Assembly (NCBI GenBank): GCA_002712715.1
Contig: PAUF01000016.1
Span: 1-48,907 of the forward strand
Reading direction: 5' to 3'
Origin: Flavobacteriales bacterium
GTDB lineage: Bacteria; Bacteroidota; Bacteroidia; Flavobacteriales; BACL11
Length of the DNA stretch: 48,907 bases
Made by a program: the position numbers and the translations under genes. Under the pieces are notes generated by a model. The model saw only the letters and a program-made list of their open reading frames with translations. It was not told the DNA's origin and did no database searches. Below are positions 39,876-48,907 of the stretch, piece after piece. Within the stretch, counting starts at the first letter, position 1, and each line of letters starts with the position of its first letter.

Positions 39876-42113
39876 TCTTAGTTTGGCGAATTTAAGAAGT
39901 AGATTTTTTTTGCCAATGTTTTCAAATAATACTATTGCTTTGGTATTCGCTCCAGACCCTTGAATTTCTATAATTTTTCCGACGCCAAATTTATTATGTT
40001 CTACTATTTGATTAGTTTTGAACGTGTTGATGTTTTCATTTGAAATACTATTATCTGTTTTTCGTATATTTTTAAAATTTCTTGAAACTTTTTTGTTAGA
40101 AATATTTTGACTTGTTTTAATTCTATATTTAGGAAGATTATTTTTATTACTCTTGACAAATCTCTTTTTTGTTATAAATTTCTCATTTAATTCTGAGAGA
40201 AATCTACTAGCAGATGTGTCTATATATTGCCCCCATTTAAATCGAATATTAGAGTGTGATAGAAAAAGCCTTTTTTCTGCTCTTGTAATAGCTACATAGA
40301 ATAGTCTTCTCTCTTCTTCTAGATCTTCTTGACTTGATAGACTTAGCATGGAGGGAAATAATTCTTCTTCCATTCCTACAACAAATACATATGGGAACTC
40401 AAGACCTTTGGATGCGTGTATAGTCATTAATGTTACTTTATTTTTGTCTTCATGATTGTCATTATCAGAATCAGTAAGTAACGCTACATCTCTCATGAAG
40501 TATTCAATCAAAGCATTTTCTTCATTTTCAATGTTGTCGCAAAAATCTTTAATACCATTAAGAAGTTCTTGAATGTTTTCAGATCTACTGATCCCTTCTA
40601 TACTTTGATCATGTTTATGTAATGAGACAATGCCTGATTCTTTTGATATAAGTTCAGCTGTTTCATAAGCGGTACTTGATTTTGATGAATGTATAAAGTT
40701 ATTCATCATTATATAGAAATCTTCTATTTTTTTAATAGTTCCTTTATTAAATAAATGATTAAAATTAGTAATCTTATTTATCGCTTCCCACATGGAGAGA
40801 TTTTGCTCATTAGATATCATTATTATTTTTTGTATGGTTGTGGATCCAATTCCTCTGGCAGGATAATTTATTATTCTTTTTAGTGATTCATCGTCTTTTT
40901 GATTTATAGTAAAGTTGAAATAGGCTAATAAATCTTTTATTTCTTTCCTTTGGTAAAATGATAATCCTCCATATATCTTGTATGGAATTGAAATTTTTCT
41001 TAATGATTCTTCAATTGTCCTAGATTGAGCGTTTGTTCTATATAGTACAGCAAAATTATCGTATTGATTTTCTGAGCTAAGTTCATGGATTGTATTTACA
41101 ACTAATCTCCCCTCATCATTGTCAGTGGAAGCCTCAGAAATTACAATTAGTTCTCCTTCATCATTATGAGTCCATACGTCTTTCTTGATTTGATGCTCAT
41201 TATTTTTGATCAAAGCATTTGCCGCTTCCACAATATTCTTAGTGGATCTGTAATTTTGTTCTAGTTTATATAATTTATAGTCTGGATAGTCTTTTTTGAA
41301 ATTCAGGATATTTTGAATATTGGCCCCTCTAAATGAATAGATAGACTGGGCATCATCTCCTACAACGCATATGTTTTCGTTAAGCGCTGCAAGCTTCTTA
41401 ATAATCAGATATTGTATGTGGTTGGTGTCTTGGTATTCGTCTACTAAGATAAATTGAAATTTTTTTTGATATTTATTCAAAGTTTCTGGAAATTGACATA
41501 GTAATTCATATGTTTTTAAAAGCAGGTCATCAAAGTCCATTGCTCCGAATTTATAGCACCTATTTTTATAGGTTTGATATATTCGATGAAATTCCGTTTG
41601 TTTTTTTCTTAGATCAGTTTCGGAAAGTTCAGGGAAATTTAAATATGATTCGGGAGTAATAAAGTTATTTTTCAAAGAGGATATTCTGTTGTGAATTAAG
41701 TTCACTTTATATGTATCTTTATCTAGATGTAAATCTTTAACAATTGTTTTAATTAGACTTCTTGAATCACTTGTGTCGTAAATAGTAAAGTTTTTAGGGT
41801 AATTAATTTTTTCTGATTCAGACCTGAGAATTCTAGAAAATACGGAATGAAATGTTCCCATCCAGATATTGGTATATTGATTTCCTCCAATAATTTCATG
41901 AACTCTATTTTGCATTTCTTTTGCCGCTTTATTGGTAAAGGTAAGGGCTAGTATGTTAAATGCATGAATTTCGTTTTTTAACAGATGAGCAATTTTATAT
42001 GTAAGTACTCTTGTTTTTCCTGATCCAGCTCCAGCGATTACCATACTTGCTCCTTCTATCTGCTGAACTGCTGCAAGCTGTTCTTTATTCAAGTCTTTTA
42101 AATAATTTTGCAT
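39864..42113 (-). CDS. UvrD/PcrA family ATP-dependent DNA helicase
   Basis: LNKEQLAAVQQIEGASMVIAGAGSGKTRVL, LTFTNKAAKEMQNR, ILVDEYQDTN, VGDDAQSIYSFRGA, LMTIHASKGLEFPYVFVVGMEE. Confidence 0.96.
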   Translation of the reverse strand: MQNYLKDLNKEQLAAVQQIEGASMVIAGAGSGKTRVLTYKIAHLLKNEIHAFNILALTFTNKAAKEMQNRVHEIIGGNQYTNIWMGTFHSVFSRILRSESEKINYPKNFTIYDTSDSRSLIKTIVKDLHLDKDTYKVNLIHNRISSLKNNFITPESYLNFPELSETDLRKKQTEFHRIYQTYKNRCYKFGAMDFDDLLLKTYELLCQFPETLNKYQKKFQFILVDEYQDTNHIQYLIIKKLAALNENICVVGDDAQSIYSFRGANIQNILNFKKDYPDYKLYKLEQNYRSTKNIVEAANALIKNNEHQIKKDVWTHNDEGELIVISEASTDNDEGRLVVNTIHELSSENQYDNFAVLYRTNAQSRTIEESLRKISIPYKIYGGLSFYQRKEIKDLLAYFNFTINQKDDESLKRIINYPARGIGSTTIQKIIMISNEQNLSMWEAINKITNFNHLFNKGTIKKIEDFYIMMNNFIHSSKSSTAYETAELISKESGIVSLHKHDQSIEGISRSENIQELLNGIKDFCDNIENEENALIEYFMRDVALLTDSDNDNHEDKNKVTLMTIHASKGLEFPYVFVVGMEEELFPSMLSLSSQEDLEEERRLFYVAITRAEKRLFLSHSNIRFKWGQYIDTSASRFLSELNEKFITKKRFVKSNKNNLPKYRIKTSQNISNKKVSRNFKNIRKTDNSISNENINTFKTNQIVEHNKFGVGKIIEIQGSGANTKAIVLFENIGKKNLLLKFAKLRLIK

Positions 42114-42194
42114 CTGGTTTTTTAATTTCCAAATTTAGTGATAAAAATATATTCATAACCTTAAAACAAGAAAGTTTTCGTATGTTTGTAAACT

Positions 42195-42230
42195 GTCTCT
42201 AATTCTTTTTTTATGGGTAAATTTAGAGAC
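42195..42230. repeat. perfect 8-bp inverted repeat GTCTCTAA-N20-TTAGAGAC
   Basis: Arms 42195-42202 and 42223-42230, in the gap between the divergent helicase and adhesin genes. Confidence 0.6.
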
Positions 42231-42301
42231 TTGTTAATAATTAATAATTATGTGTTTTGTATCAGTAAAAATTAATAGTAGTTTTTTCTAAAAATTCATC
42301 A

Positions 42302-45300
42302 ATGAAGAAAATATTTATAATATTTGTTTGTTCACTGATGTGTTTGAATAATTCTTATTCTCAATCGATTCAGAATATTTCTATTACATCACCTATTCTA
42401 TGTCATGGTGAACTTGCTGATATAAACATTCTGATTAATCAGACCTCTCCTCCAACAATATTGAAGCTAGTGGTTGGTTACTATCCTTTTCCAGGTGTTT
42501 TTGTTCCAATAACTTCGACAAATAATACTACAGTTGCTAGTATAAATGTTCCTGGATTATCTGCGCAAATTTATACTATAAGGTTAGTAGATTCATTATT
42601 GTATTATCCTACAAATGGATTTGGAGATCCAGCAGACCCTAATGCCATTTATGACGTAGATTCTATTGTTATCACCGAGCCTCCCCCAATAAATGTTGTA
42701 GAAAGTTCACAGAACGCTTCTAGTTTAGTTGTTGCTGATGGGAGTATTAATCTTGCAATATCTGGTGGCGTTGGCTTTTCATCTTCACCATGTATTTGGA
42801 CTGGTCCAAATAATTTTTTTTCAAATAATTTGAATATTAATAATCTTTATGCTGGTGTGTATATATACACAGTTATAGATTCAAATGGATGTGTTTTTTC
42901 TGATACAGTTGAAGTTAATGCTATTCAATTATGTAGCTATGGAAACGTGACTTCCTTTCCAACTATTTGTAATGGAGATGCTAATGGTCTCATAAATGTT
43001 GATTCTGTGTTCGGTTTACCTCCATTTAATTATTTTTTGGAGATTCAGGATTCTCTCTCTCAAAATTGGTACCCTGTAACAAACTTAACGATATATGATA
43101 CTTTTGTTGTTTTTAATAATTTGTTTGCTGGGATTTATAGATATACATTATCCGATAGTATTGGATGTAATCTAACATCACCTAATATTAGCGTCCAGAA
43201 TCCTACTCCAATAACTACAAATAACACTGTAACTAACTCTATCAATAATTCTTCATGCGATGGATCTATATCAATTATTGTTAATGGTGGATTTGCACCT
43301 TTTTCACATTCTTGGTCTGGCCCAAATAATTTTTCTTCACTATCACCCAATTTAAACAATTTGTGTCCTGGTTTATACTGCGATAGTATTGTTGACAATA
43401 ATGGATGTTCTGAAATTATTTGTGAAATTATAGATATTGAACCTCCTTGCATGCCTGAGTTAGAAATTTCAAATGTTTTTTGTAATCAAGACAGTTCAGG
43501 AATAGCTATAGTTACTAAAACAGATAATGCTTATCCATTATTTATTTGGAAGAATGTTTTTGGAGACACGATAAGTATGGATACGTTCGCATTAAATTTG
43601 CCTGCCGGTTCATATACTTTTAACGCTTATAGTTTAGGGTTGCCGAATTCGTGTCCAGATACAACTATTGTATTTGATATATTAGACTCAGAAATTGATT
43701 TAGTTTCATTTAATGGTAATGTTATTTGTGATGGAGATTCTACTTTTTTTGTTGCTGATCCTGTCAATTTAGATTCAAATTTTTCATATCAAATTTTATT
43801 AGAAAATGAGTTTATTTTAGTAGGAGATTCATCATCTTATTATCCTCCTGGTACATATTCATATACTGTATTAGTTGATACAGGTAGTGGATTTTTAACT
43901 TGTTTTGATTCTGATCAAATAGAAGTTTTTGTTAATGATTTATCAATAGATTCTTTAACTATAGTTAATGAGATTTGCGTAAATTCACTTGGAAGTATAT
44001 TAGTGTCGGCGTCTTCCTCTAATTTACCACTGTCCTATTCTATTAACTCAAGTACCCAATTAAGTTCACTTTTTAATAATCTAACAAACAACTTTTATGA
44101 TATTTCGGTTGAGGATAATCTTTCATGTAATGTTAGTATCGATTCAGTTTATGTTGATATAAGTTCTTCAATTGAAATATTAATCGATTCGGCTATGGAA
44201 ACTTGCGCGCTAAATGATGGATATATTAATTTGATTCTAGATGGTGGCTTTGGTTTTTATCAATTTTCATTAGATAGCGGAGTGACTTTCTCCAGTTCTT
44301 TTAATACAGATACTATTTTGATTGATTCTTTATCTAAAGGGCAATACAGTATTATTATTAGAGATGACTCTTTGTGCGTGTCTGAAATGCAAAATATTTT
44401 TTTAAATAGGACTCCAAATCCAAAAATTGATTCTGTCTTAGTGACAAATGAAAGTTGTTGCGGATTTGATGCTACTATTTCAGTTTTTGTTAATCCTTCT
44501 AATAATTTACTATATTCTTTAGATTCATTTAACAATAATCAATCAAATAATATTTTTGACTCACTTTCTAGAGGTTTTTATAATGTTTTAGTGATTGATA
44601 GTAATGACTGTACAGCTAATACGTTAGTTACTATTATTGCTGATTCATTACCTCAAATTAATTTAACGGTTGGCGCTACTGATGTTGTCTGTTATGGTGA
44701 TTCTAACGGAACTTTTAAAGTTTATTATCCTGACAATTGCTATTCATACGATTTATATAGGTATACATTTCTTTCACCACAAATTTTATTAGATACAGGT
44801 ACGTATTTTAATAATCTTATTTCAGGTTATTATGGTGTTATAGCTACTTCTAACTCTGGCGCATGTATTGATTCATCATTTATTAGGTTTATTGATGAAC
44901 CTGCATCATTATCTTACGATTCTTTGTTGATTCAAGATGTCACATGTATTTTAGATGATTCTTGCAATGGTTCTGTTGCTATATTTTCTCAAATATCTGG
45001 TGGTGTTTCACCTTATTTTTACTATTTAAAAGAATTAGATAACAATATCCCGATTGGATTAAATTCTACAACAGATACTTTTGAACTTTTGTGTCCAGGC
45101 TTGTATGAAATGCAGATAATTGATGGTAATGCATGCATTGATATAGATACTATTAATATTAACGATCTATCCTTAAAAATTGATTCATTTGTTGTAGAAA
45201 ATGTAAGTTGTTATAATGGTAGTGATGGTTTAATTGAGGTTTTTTCTAGTGGGGGATTAGGGAATTATGTATATGTTTGGTCAAATGCTGATACAACAAA

Positions 45301-47443
45301 AATAATTGACAGTTTGAATAGAGATTTTTACACTGTTAATGTGTATGATTCTACATTATGCATGGTTTTTGATTCCGTTTTTGTAGCTCAACCAGATACT
45401 CTCCAATTCAAGATTTTGGAGAATGGGAAAAAACCTGAGACATGTATGGGAGTTTCATATGATGGGGAAATATATTTAGAAATCACTGGAGGTACTCCTC
45501 CATACAATTATATCTGGAATTCTTTTTCTAGCATTTCAGGCAATACAGGTTTTGGATTTGGTGATACTATATTTAATTTATCATATGATACAATTGCTAT
45601 TGATGTTACAGACGCTAATTATTGTTCTGGCTCTCCTACATGGGGAACTGTAAACGTAACCATTGTAGACGCTTTAAATGCTGATAATCCCTTATCGATT
45701 GATACAATATATGTTACTTCAGATCCTTTGTGTTATGGGGGGCAGTCTGGTTATATTGATATAGAATTAGATGGAGGAGATATTCCAGTATATTATTCTA
45801 TTGATAGTGGCTTTACATATGTAAGTACCGATTCTTTTGTTTCACTTAGCTCTGGAAAATATTATATTTATGTCATGGATACATATGGATGTTTAGACAG
45901 TGCTGTTGTTGATATTCATCAATCTGATAAACTTGAAGTAATTTATGATTCAATCAAACATGTTAGTTGTTATGAAGGAAATGATGGTTTAATTTCTATT
46001 TCTGTAATTGGAGGATTTCCTCCATTTGAATACATGTGGATTCCTTCAATGAATGATTCTAGTTTTATTAATGAATTATCTGCAGTTCCACATATAGTTA
46101 GAGTTACTGATTCTAATGGATGTACATTATTAGACACAATAATTTTACATGAATTAACTGATCCGATTCAAACTCAAACTAATGTTATTTCAGAGGTGAG
46201 TTGTTTTAATGGATCTGATGGAAGCATTACTACTGTTCCAATTGGCGGATATCCTAACTATACCTATATTTGGATTAACAGTCTTGGAGACACTGTTTCA
46301 TATAATCAGTCTCCAGTTGATCTGCCTTCTGATAATTATTTAGTATTTGTTTCAGATTCTTTTAGTTGTGGTCCTGCTTCAGATAGTATATTTTTAAGTC
46401 AGTCAGCCAAATTAGAGATTGATGTAATTAATGTGATTGATAACACTTGTCATGGAGAAAGATTTGGTGAAATGCAGTTCTCATTTTCAGGAGGGATTCC
46501 ATCTTATAATATTTTTGTTATGGAAAATGGAAATATTTATTCTAGTTCAACTGCTTTAATAGATAATTTACCTTCGGGACTTTATCAAGTTTGGGCTGTA
46601 GATAATAAATCTTGTATCTCAGATACTCTTAATGGTATTAAATTAGGTGAGCCAGGAAAGATTGAGGTAAATAATCTTGTTTCTGATTTAAATTGTTATC
46701 AATCATATGATGGTAATATGCAGATTTCAATATTAGGAGGACTTAGTCCATACAATGTAAATATATATCATGAAAATTCTCTTCTAGAAAATCAATTTGT
46801 AAATCAATCAGAATTGTTTGAAATTTATAATCTTGATATAGGTACCTATTTGATAGGTGTCACTGATTATAATAATTGTTATAATGATTCTTTATTTTAT
46901 GTTCTTCAACCTGAAGAAATTATTGCGGATTTTGATTCGAATTTAGAATTTGGTAGAAAGCCATTAAGATTTTCTGCCTCTAATGCCTCAATTGGAGGAC
47001 ATGTTTTTTATTGGGATTTTGATAATGATTCATTGCTTACTACATTTTATTTACAAAATGTTGATATGGAATTCTATGATCAGGGACAATATGATATTAT
47101 GCTTATTGCTCATGATACATTGTTAGGAAATCAGTGTAATGATACATTAGTTAAGTCAATTAATGTGGAAGGTTATAACGTTTATAATGTTTTCACCCCA
47201 AATAATGATGGTATTAATGATATTTTTAATTTTAATGAATGGATGATTAATGGTATTTATGTGGAAATATTTAATAGGTGGGGTGAAAAAATTTATCATT
47301 GGGAAGATGTTGATTATGGATGGGATGGGAAAGGATACAGTGGTCAAAAAATGGAAGAAGGTGTCTATTTTTATCGAATGACAGCTACTGGAGTTGATGG
47401 TGCGCATTTTGAAGAAAATGGTAGTATTACATTGCTAAGATAG
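42302..47443 (+). CDS. giant SprB-like repeat adhesin with gliding-motility-associated (type B) C-terminal domain
   Basis: Signal peptide; many C-x-G-x(1-2)-G-x-I...GG.PPY.Y.W repeats; PKD-like domain; C-terminal VYNVFTPNNDGINDIFNF...VEIFNRWGEKIYHWEDVDYGWDGKGYSGQKMEEGVYFYRM. Confidence 0.93.
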   Translation: MKKIFIIFVCSLMCLNNSYSQSIQNISITSPILCHGELADINILINQTSPPTILKLVVGYYPFPGVFVPITSTNNTTVASINVPGLSAQIYTIRLVDSLLYYPTNGFGDPADPNAIYDVDSIVITEPPPINVVESSQNASSLVVADGSINLAISGGVGFSSSPCIWTGPNNFFSNNLNINNLYAGVYIYTVIDSNGCVFSDTVEVNAIQLCSYGNVTSFPTICNGDANGLINVDSVFGLPPFNYFLEIQDSLSQNWYPVTNLTIYDTFVVFNNLFAGIYRYTLSDSIGCNLTSPNISVQNPTPITTNNTVTNSINNSSCDGSISIIVNGGFAPFSHSWSGPNNFSSLSPNLNNLCPGLYCDSIVDNNGCSEIICEIIDIEPPCMPELEISNVFCNQDSSGIAIVTKTDNAYPLFIWKNVFGDTISMDTFALNLPAGSYTFNAYSLGLPNSCPDTTIVFDILDSEIDLVSFNGNVICDGDSTFFVADPVNLDSNFSYQILLENEFILVGDSSSYYPPGTYSYTVLVDTGSGFLTCFDSDQIEVFVNDLSIDSLTIVNEICVNSLGSILVSASSSNLPLSYSINSSTQLSSLFNNLTNNFYDISVEDNLSCNVSIDSVYVDISSSIEILIDSAMETCALNDGYINLILDGGFGFYQFSLDSGVTFSSSFNTDTILIDSLSKGQYSIIIRDDSLCVSEMQNIFLNRTPNPKIDSVLVTNESCCGFDATISVFVNPSNNLLYSLDSFNNNQSNNIFDSLSRGFYNVLVIDSNDCTANTLVTIIADSLPQINLTVGATDVVCYGDSNGTFKVYYPDNCYSYDLYRYTFLSPQILLDTGTYFNNLISGYYGVIATSNSGACIDSSFIRFIDEPASLSYDSLLIQDVTCILDDSCNGSVAIFSQISGGVSPYFYYLKELDNNIPIGLNSTTDTFELLCPGLYEMQIIDGNACIDIDTININDLSLKIDSFVVENVSCYNGSDGLIEVFSSGGLGNYVYVWSNADTTKIIDSLNRDFYTVNVYDSTLCMVFDSVFVAQPDTLQFKILENGKKPETCMGVSYDGEIYLEITGGTPPYNYIWNSFSSISGNTGFGFGDTIFNLSYDTIAIDVTDANYCSGSPTWGTVNVTIVDALNADNPLSIDTIYVTSDPLCYGGQSGYIDIELDGGDIPVYYSIDSGFTYVSTDSFVSLSSGKYYIYVMDTYGCLDSAVVDIHQSDKLEVIYDSIKHVSCYEGNDGLISISVIGGFPPFEYMWIPSMNDSSFINELSAVPHIVRVTDSNGCTLLDTIILHELTDPIQTQTNVISEVSCFNGSDGSITTVPIGGYPNYTYIWINSLGDTVSYNQSPVDLPSDNYLVFVSDSFSCGPASDSIFLSQSAKLEIDVINVIDNTCHGERFGEMQFSFSGGIPSYNIFVMENGNIYSSSTALIDNLPSGLYQVWAVDNKSCISDTLNGIKLGEPGKIEVNNLVSDLNCYQSYDGNMQISILGGLSPYNVNIYHENSLLENQFVNQSELFEIYNLDIGTYLIGVTDYNNCYNDSLFYVLQPEEIIADFDSNLEFGRKPLRFSASNASIGGHVFYWDFDNDSLLTTFYLQNVDMEFYDQGQYDIMLIAHDTLLGNQCNDTLVKSINVEGYNVYNVFTPNNDGINDIFNFNEWMINGIYVEIFNRWGEKIYHWEDVDYGWDGKGYSGQKMEEGVYFYRMTATGVDGAHFEENGSITLLR
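45190..46920 (+). repeat. SprB-type protein repeats, ~80 aa (~240 nt) period
   Basis: Successive units begin SCYNGSDGLIEV, LCYGGQSGYIDI, SCYEGNDGLISI, SCFNGSDGSITT, TCHGERFGEMQF, NCYQSYDGNMQI; the last five are spaced about 235-250 nt. Boundaries approximate. Confidence 0.75.
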
Positions 47444-47496
47444 TTGAGTGAATAAGTTTAATGTTACACATTATATATAGAAACGTATTTATTTTG

Positions 47497-47504
47497 TAAA
47501 TTTG
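47497..47504 (+). promoter_or_regulatory. -7 box (TAAATTTG) upstream of the 47519 CDS
   Basis: TAnnTTTG match 14 nt upstream of ATG. Confidence 0.4.
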
Positions 47505-47518
47505 TAAAAAATTGAAAT

Positions 47519-47920
47519 ATGAGAAAAACTATTTTTTTAATTCTTTTGATATTTGTAATGACCTCATTTGGTCAGGAAACTTTATTTGAGAAATATAAAG
47601 AAATCGATGGTGTCGAGATTAAAAAGGCTATTGTAGAATGTAACGGTAATCAGGTATTGACATTCTCATTTAGAAATGACAATTCGCATTCAGTTAAGTT
47701 AAGTTGGTATGAGGAAGTATGGATGGATGGTATTTGTAAACAGAATGGAAGCGGAGAGGAGAATTTTCGAACATTAACATTATCTGCAAATCAAATAATA
47801 GAGGGTGACTGTGATTTTAGAGAGAGTTTTTATATTGGATCGAAAATTAAAAGAGGAAAAAGGTTCTCGCTTTTAACATTTTTCGATTTTAAGAATTTAA
47901 TTGTTGAAAATCTAAATTAG
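47519..47920 (+). CDS. small secreted protein of unknown function
   Basis: Signal peptide MRKTIFLILLIFVMTSFGQ; clean ORF between the adhesin and the next secreted-protein gene. Confidence 0.65.
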   Translation: MRKTIFLILLIFVMTSFGQETLFEKYKEIDGVEIKKAIVECNGNQVLTFSFRNDNSHSVKLSWYEEVWMDGICKQNGSGEENFRTLTLSANQIIEGDCDFRESFYIGSKIKRGKRFSLLTFFDFKNLIVENLN

Positions 47921-47924
47921 AAAT

Positions 47925-48907
47925 ATGAAGAAATTTTATTGTTTAATTGTATTATCATTTTTAAGTTTTCATGTACATTCACAATGTACTGTTAATGCTT
48001 TGTCTTATATATGGCCTGATACAAATAATATAAATTTTTGTTTCCAACTAGGCGACACTTTGGTAATTGACGCAACAAATAATCAAGTAGCTACTCAATT
48101 AGATAATGATTTTGAATTAGGTACTTTTGGTAGTGGATGGCAAACCGGTTTATCAGCAACGATAGTTTTAAATAATCCTGCTCACTGTGCTTGGCCACCC
48201 CCACTTAACCCTAATCCTAATAATGCTTATGCGTGGATGGGGAATGCGGCTGCTCATCCGAGAAATTTAGAATCTGTTGATTTTGATTTGACAAATTGTT
48301 ATAATCTTGAATTCGATATGAAGTATGCAACGCAAAGTCAAGCGGGTCCCTGCGAAGGTCCTGACTTATTTTGTGAGGGTGTAAGAATTCAGTATTCCAA
48401 TGATCAAGGAAATACATGGTATAACTGGGATGGATCTTTAGAACAGCCATGGTCTCCTCCAGGAAGTGGATTGCCTGATGCGTTAACAGGGAATTGTGCG
48501 ACACATCCGGTTTATAATTATACAGGATTAGGATATTGGGATCCTGACACATTAAATGTTGGTGGGTCAGCAAGCAGTCCGTTTGTAAATTGGTTTCATG
48601 TGAATACTGCTCTCCCTGCGGCTGCACGTACTCCTCAAACTAGGATTAGATGGATTCAATTATCTTCTTCCGCTAATTCATTTGATCATTGGGGATTAGA
48701 TAATGTTAAAATAGGCTGTCAAGCTTATGCTCCAGGAGATTATACTTGGACAGGTGGTGCTGCTGTAGATACTATACCTCCTCATTTGCCACAGGGAGGG
48801 TTACATCTTATTACTCCAGATATTCTTGGAACTTATGAATGGGTAGTAACATTTGTCGATAGTTCTGTTATGGCGCAAGGTGCTCCAGGTCCTGATATAT
48901 GTCATGA
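47925..48907 (+). CDS. secreted protein, 5' part only (runs off the window)
   Basis: ATG AAG AAA TTT TAT TGT... open to the window end: MKKFYCLIVLSFLSFHVHSQCTVNALSYIWPDTNNINFCFQLGDTLVIDATNNQ...; includes LEFDMKYATQSQAGPCEGPDLFCEGVRIQYSNDQGNTWYNWDG. Absent from the ORF track, apparently for lack of a stop. Confidence 0.9.
   Translation, partial: MKKFYCLIVLSFLSFHVHSQCTVNALSYIWPDTNNINFCFQLGDTLVIDATNNQVATQLDNDFELGTFGSGWQTGLSATIVLNNPAHCAWPPPLNPNPNNAYAWMGNAAAHPRNLESVDFDLTNCYNLEFDMKYATQSQAGPCEGPDLFCEGVRIQYSNDQGNTWYNWDGSLEQPWSPPGSGLPDALTGNCATHPVYNYTGLGYWDPDTLNVGGSASSPFVNWFHVNTALPAAARTPQTRIRWIQLSSSANSFDHWGLDNVKIGCQAYAPGDYTWTGGAAVDTIPPHLPQGGLHLITPDILGTYEWVVTFVDSSVMAQGAPGPDICH

Noticed and set aside
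45190-46920. Periodic repeats as a CRISPR-like or DNA-level tandem array
   Set aside because: Periodicity is at the protein level (SprB-type repeats) within one ORF; nucleotide identity between units is low.
48217-48627. 136-aa minus-strand ORF
   Set aside because: Antisense to the open secreted-protein frame starting at 47925, which has a signal peptide; its composition looks like a shadow ORF.

Overview
A gene-dense, AT-rich window from a Bacteroidota genome, probably a marine Flavobacteriales-like lineage (inferred from gene content and TAnnTTTG promoter boxes). I recognise about 34 protein genes and one tRNA-Val(UAC). I see no CRISPR array and no mobile element. Landmarks: an ExbB/ExbD/TonB cluster with nhaD and an MscS channel; an SLBB/Wzz exopolysaccharide export pair; a type IX secretion (T9SS) locus murF-gldJ-porP/sprF <> porU-porV-ispF; T9SS cargo proteins with type A and type B C-terminal domains; and a methionine/SAM locus. 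The most interesting region is the ~330-bp metK<>metH intergenic. By eye it holds two different SAM riboswitch classes back to back: an S-box/SAM-I aptamer on the + strand ahead of metH-metF, and a SAM-II (or SAM-V)-like pseudoknot aptamer on the - strand ahead of metK. The latter has a perfect 8-nt anti-aptamer sequence downstream. The metK transcript appears to continue into a secreted T9SS protein, a SAM-dependent methyltransferase and a small NTPase. metH is interrupted by an in-frame TAG at a position normally encoding Glu, followed 3 nt later by an in-frame ATG. All homology calls are from motif recognition; no searches were run.
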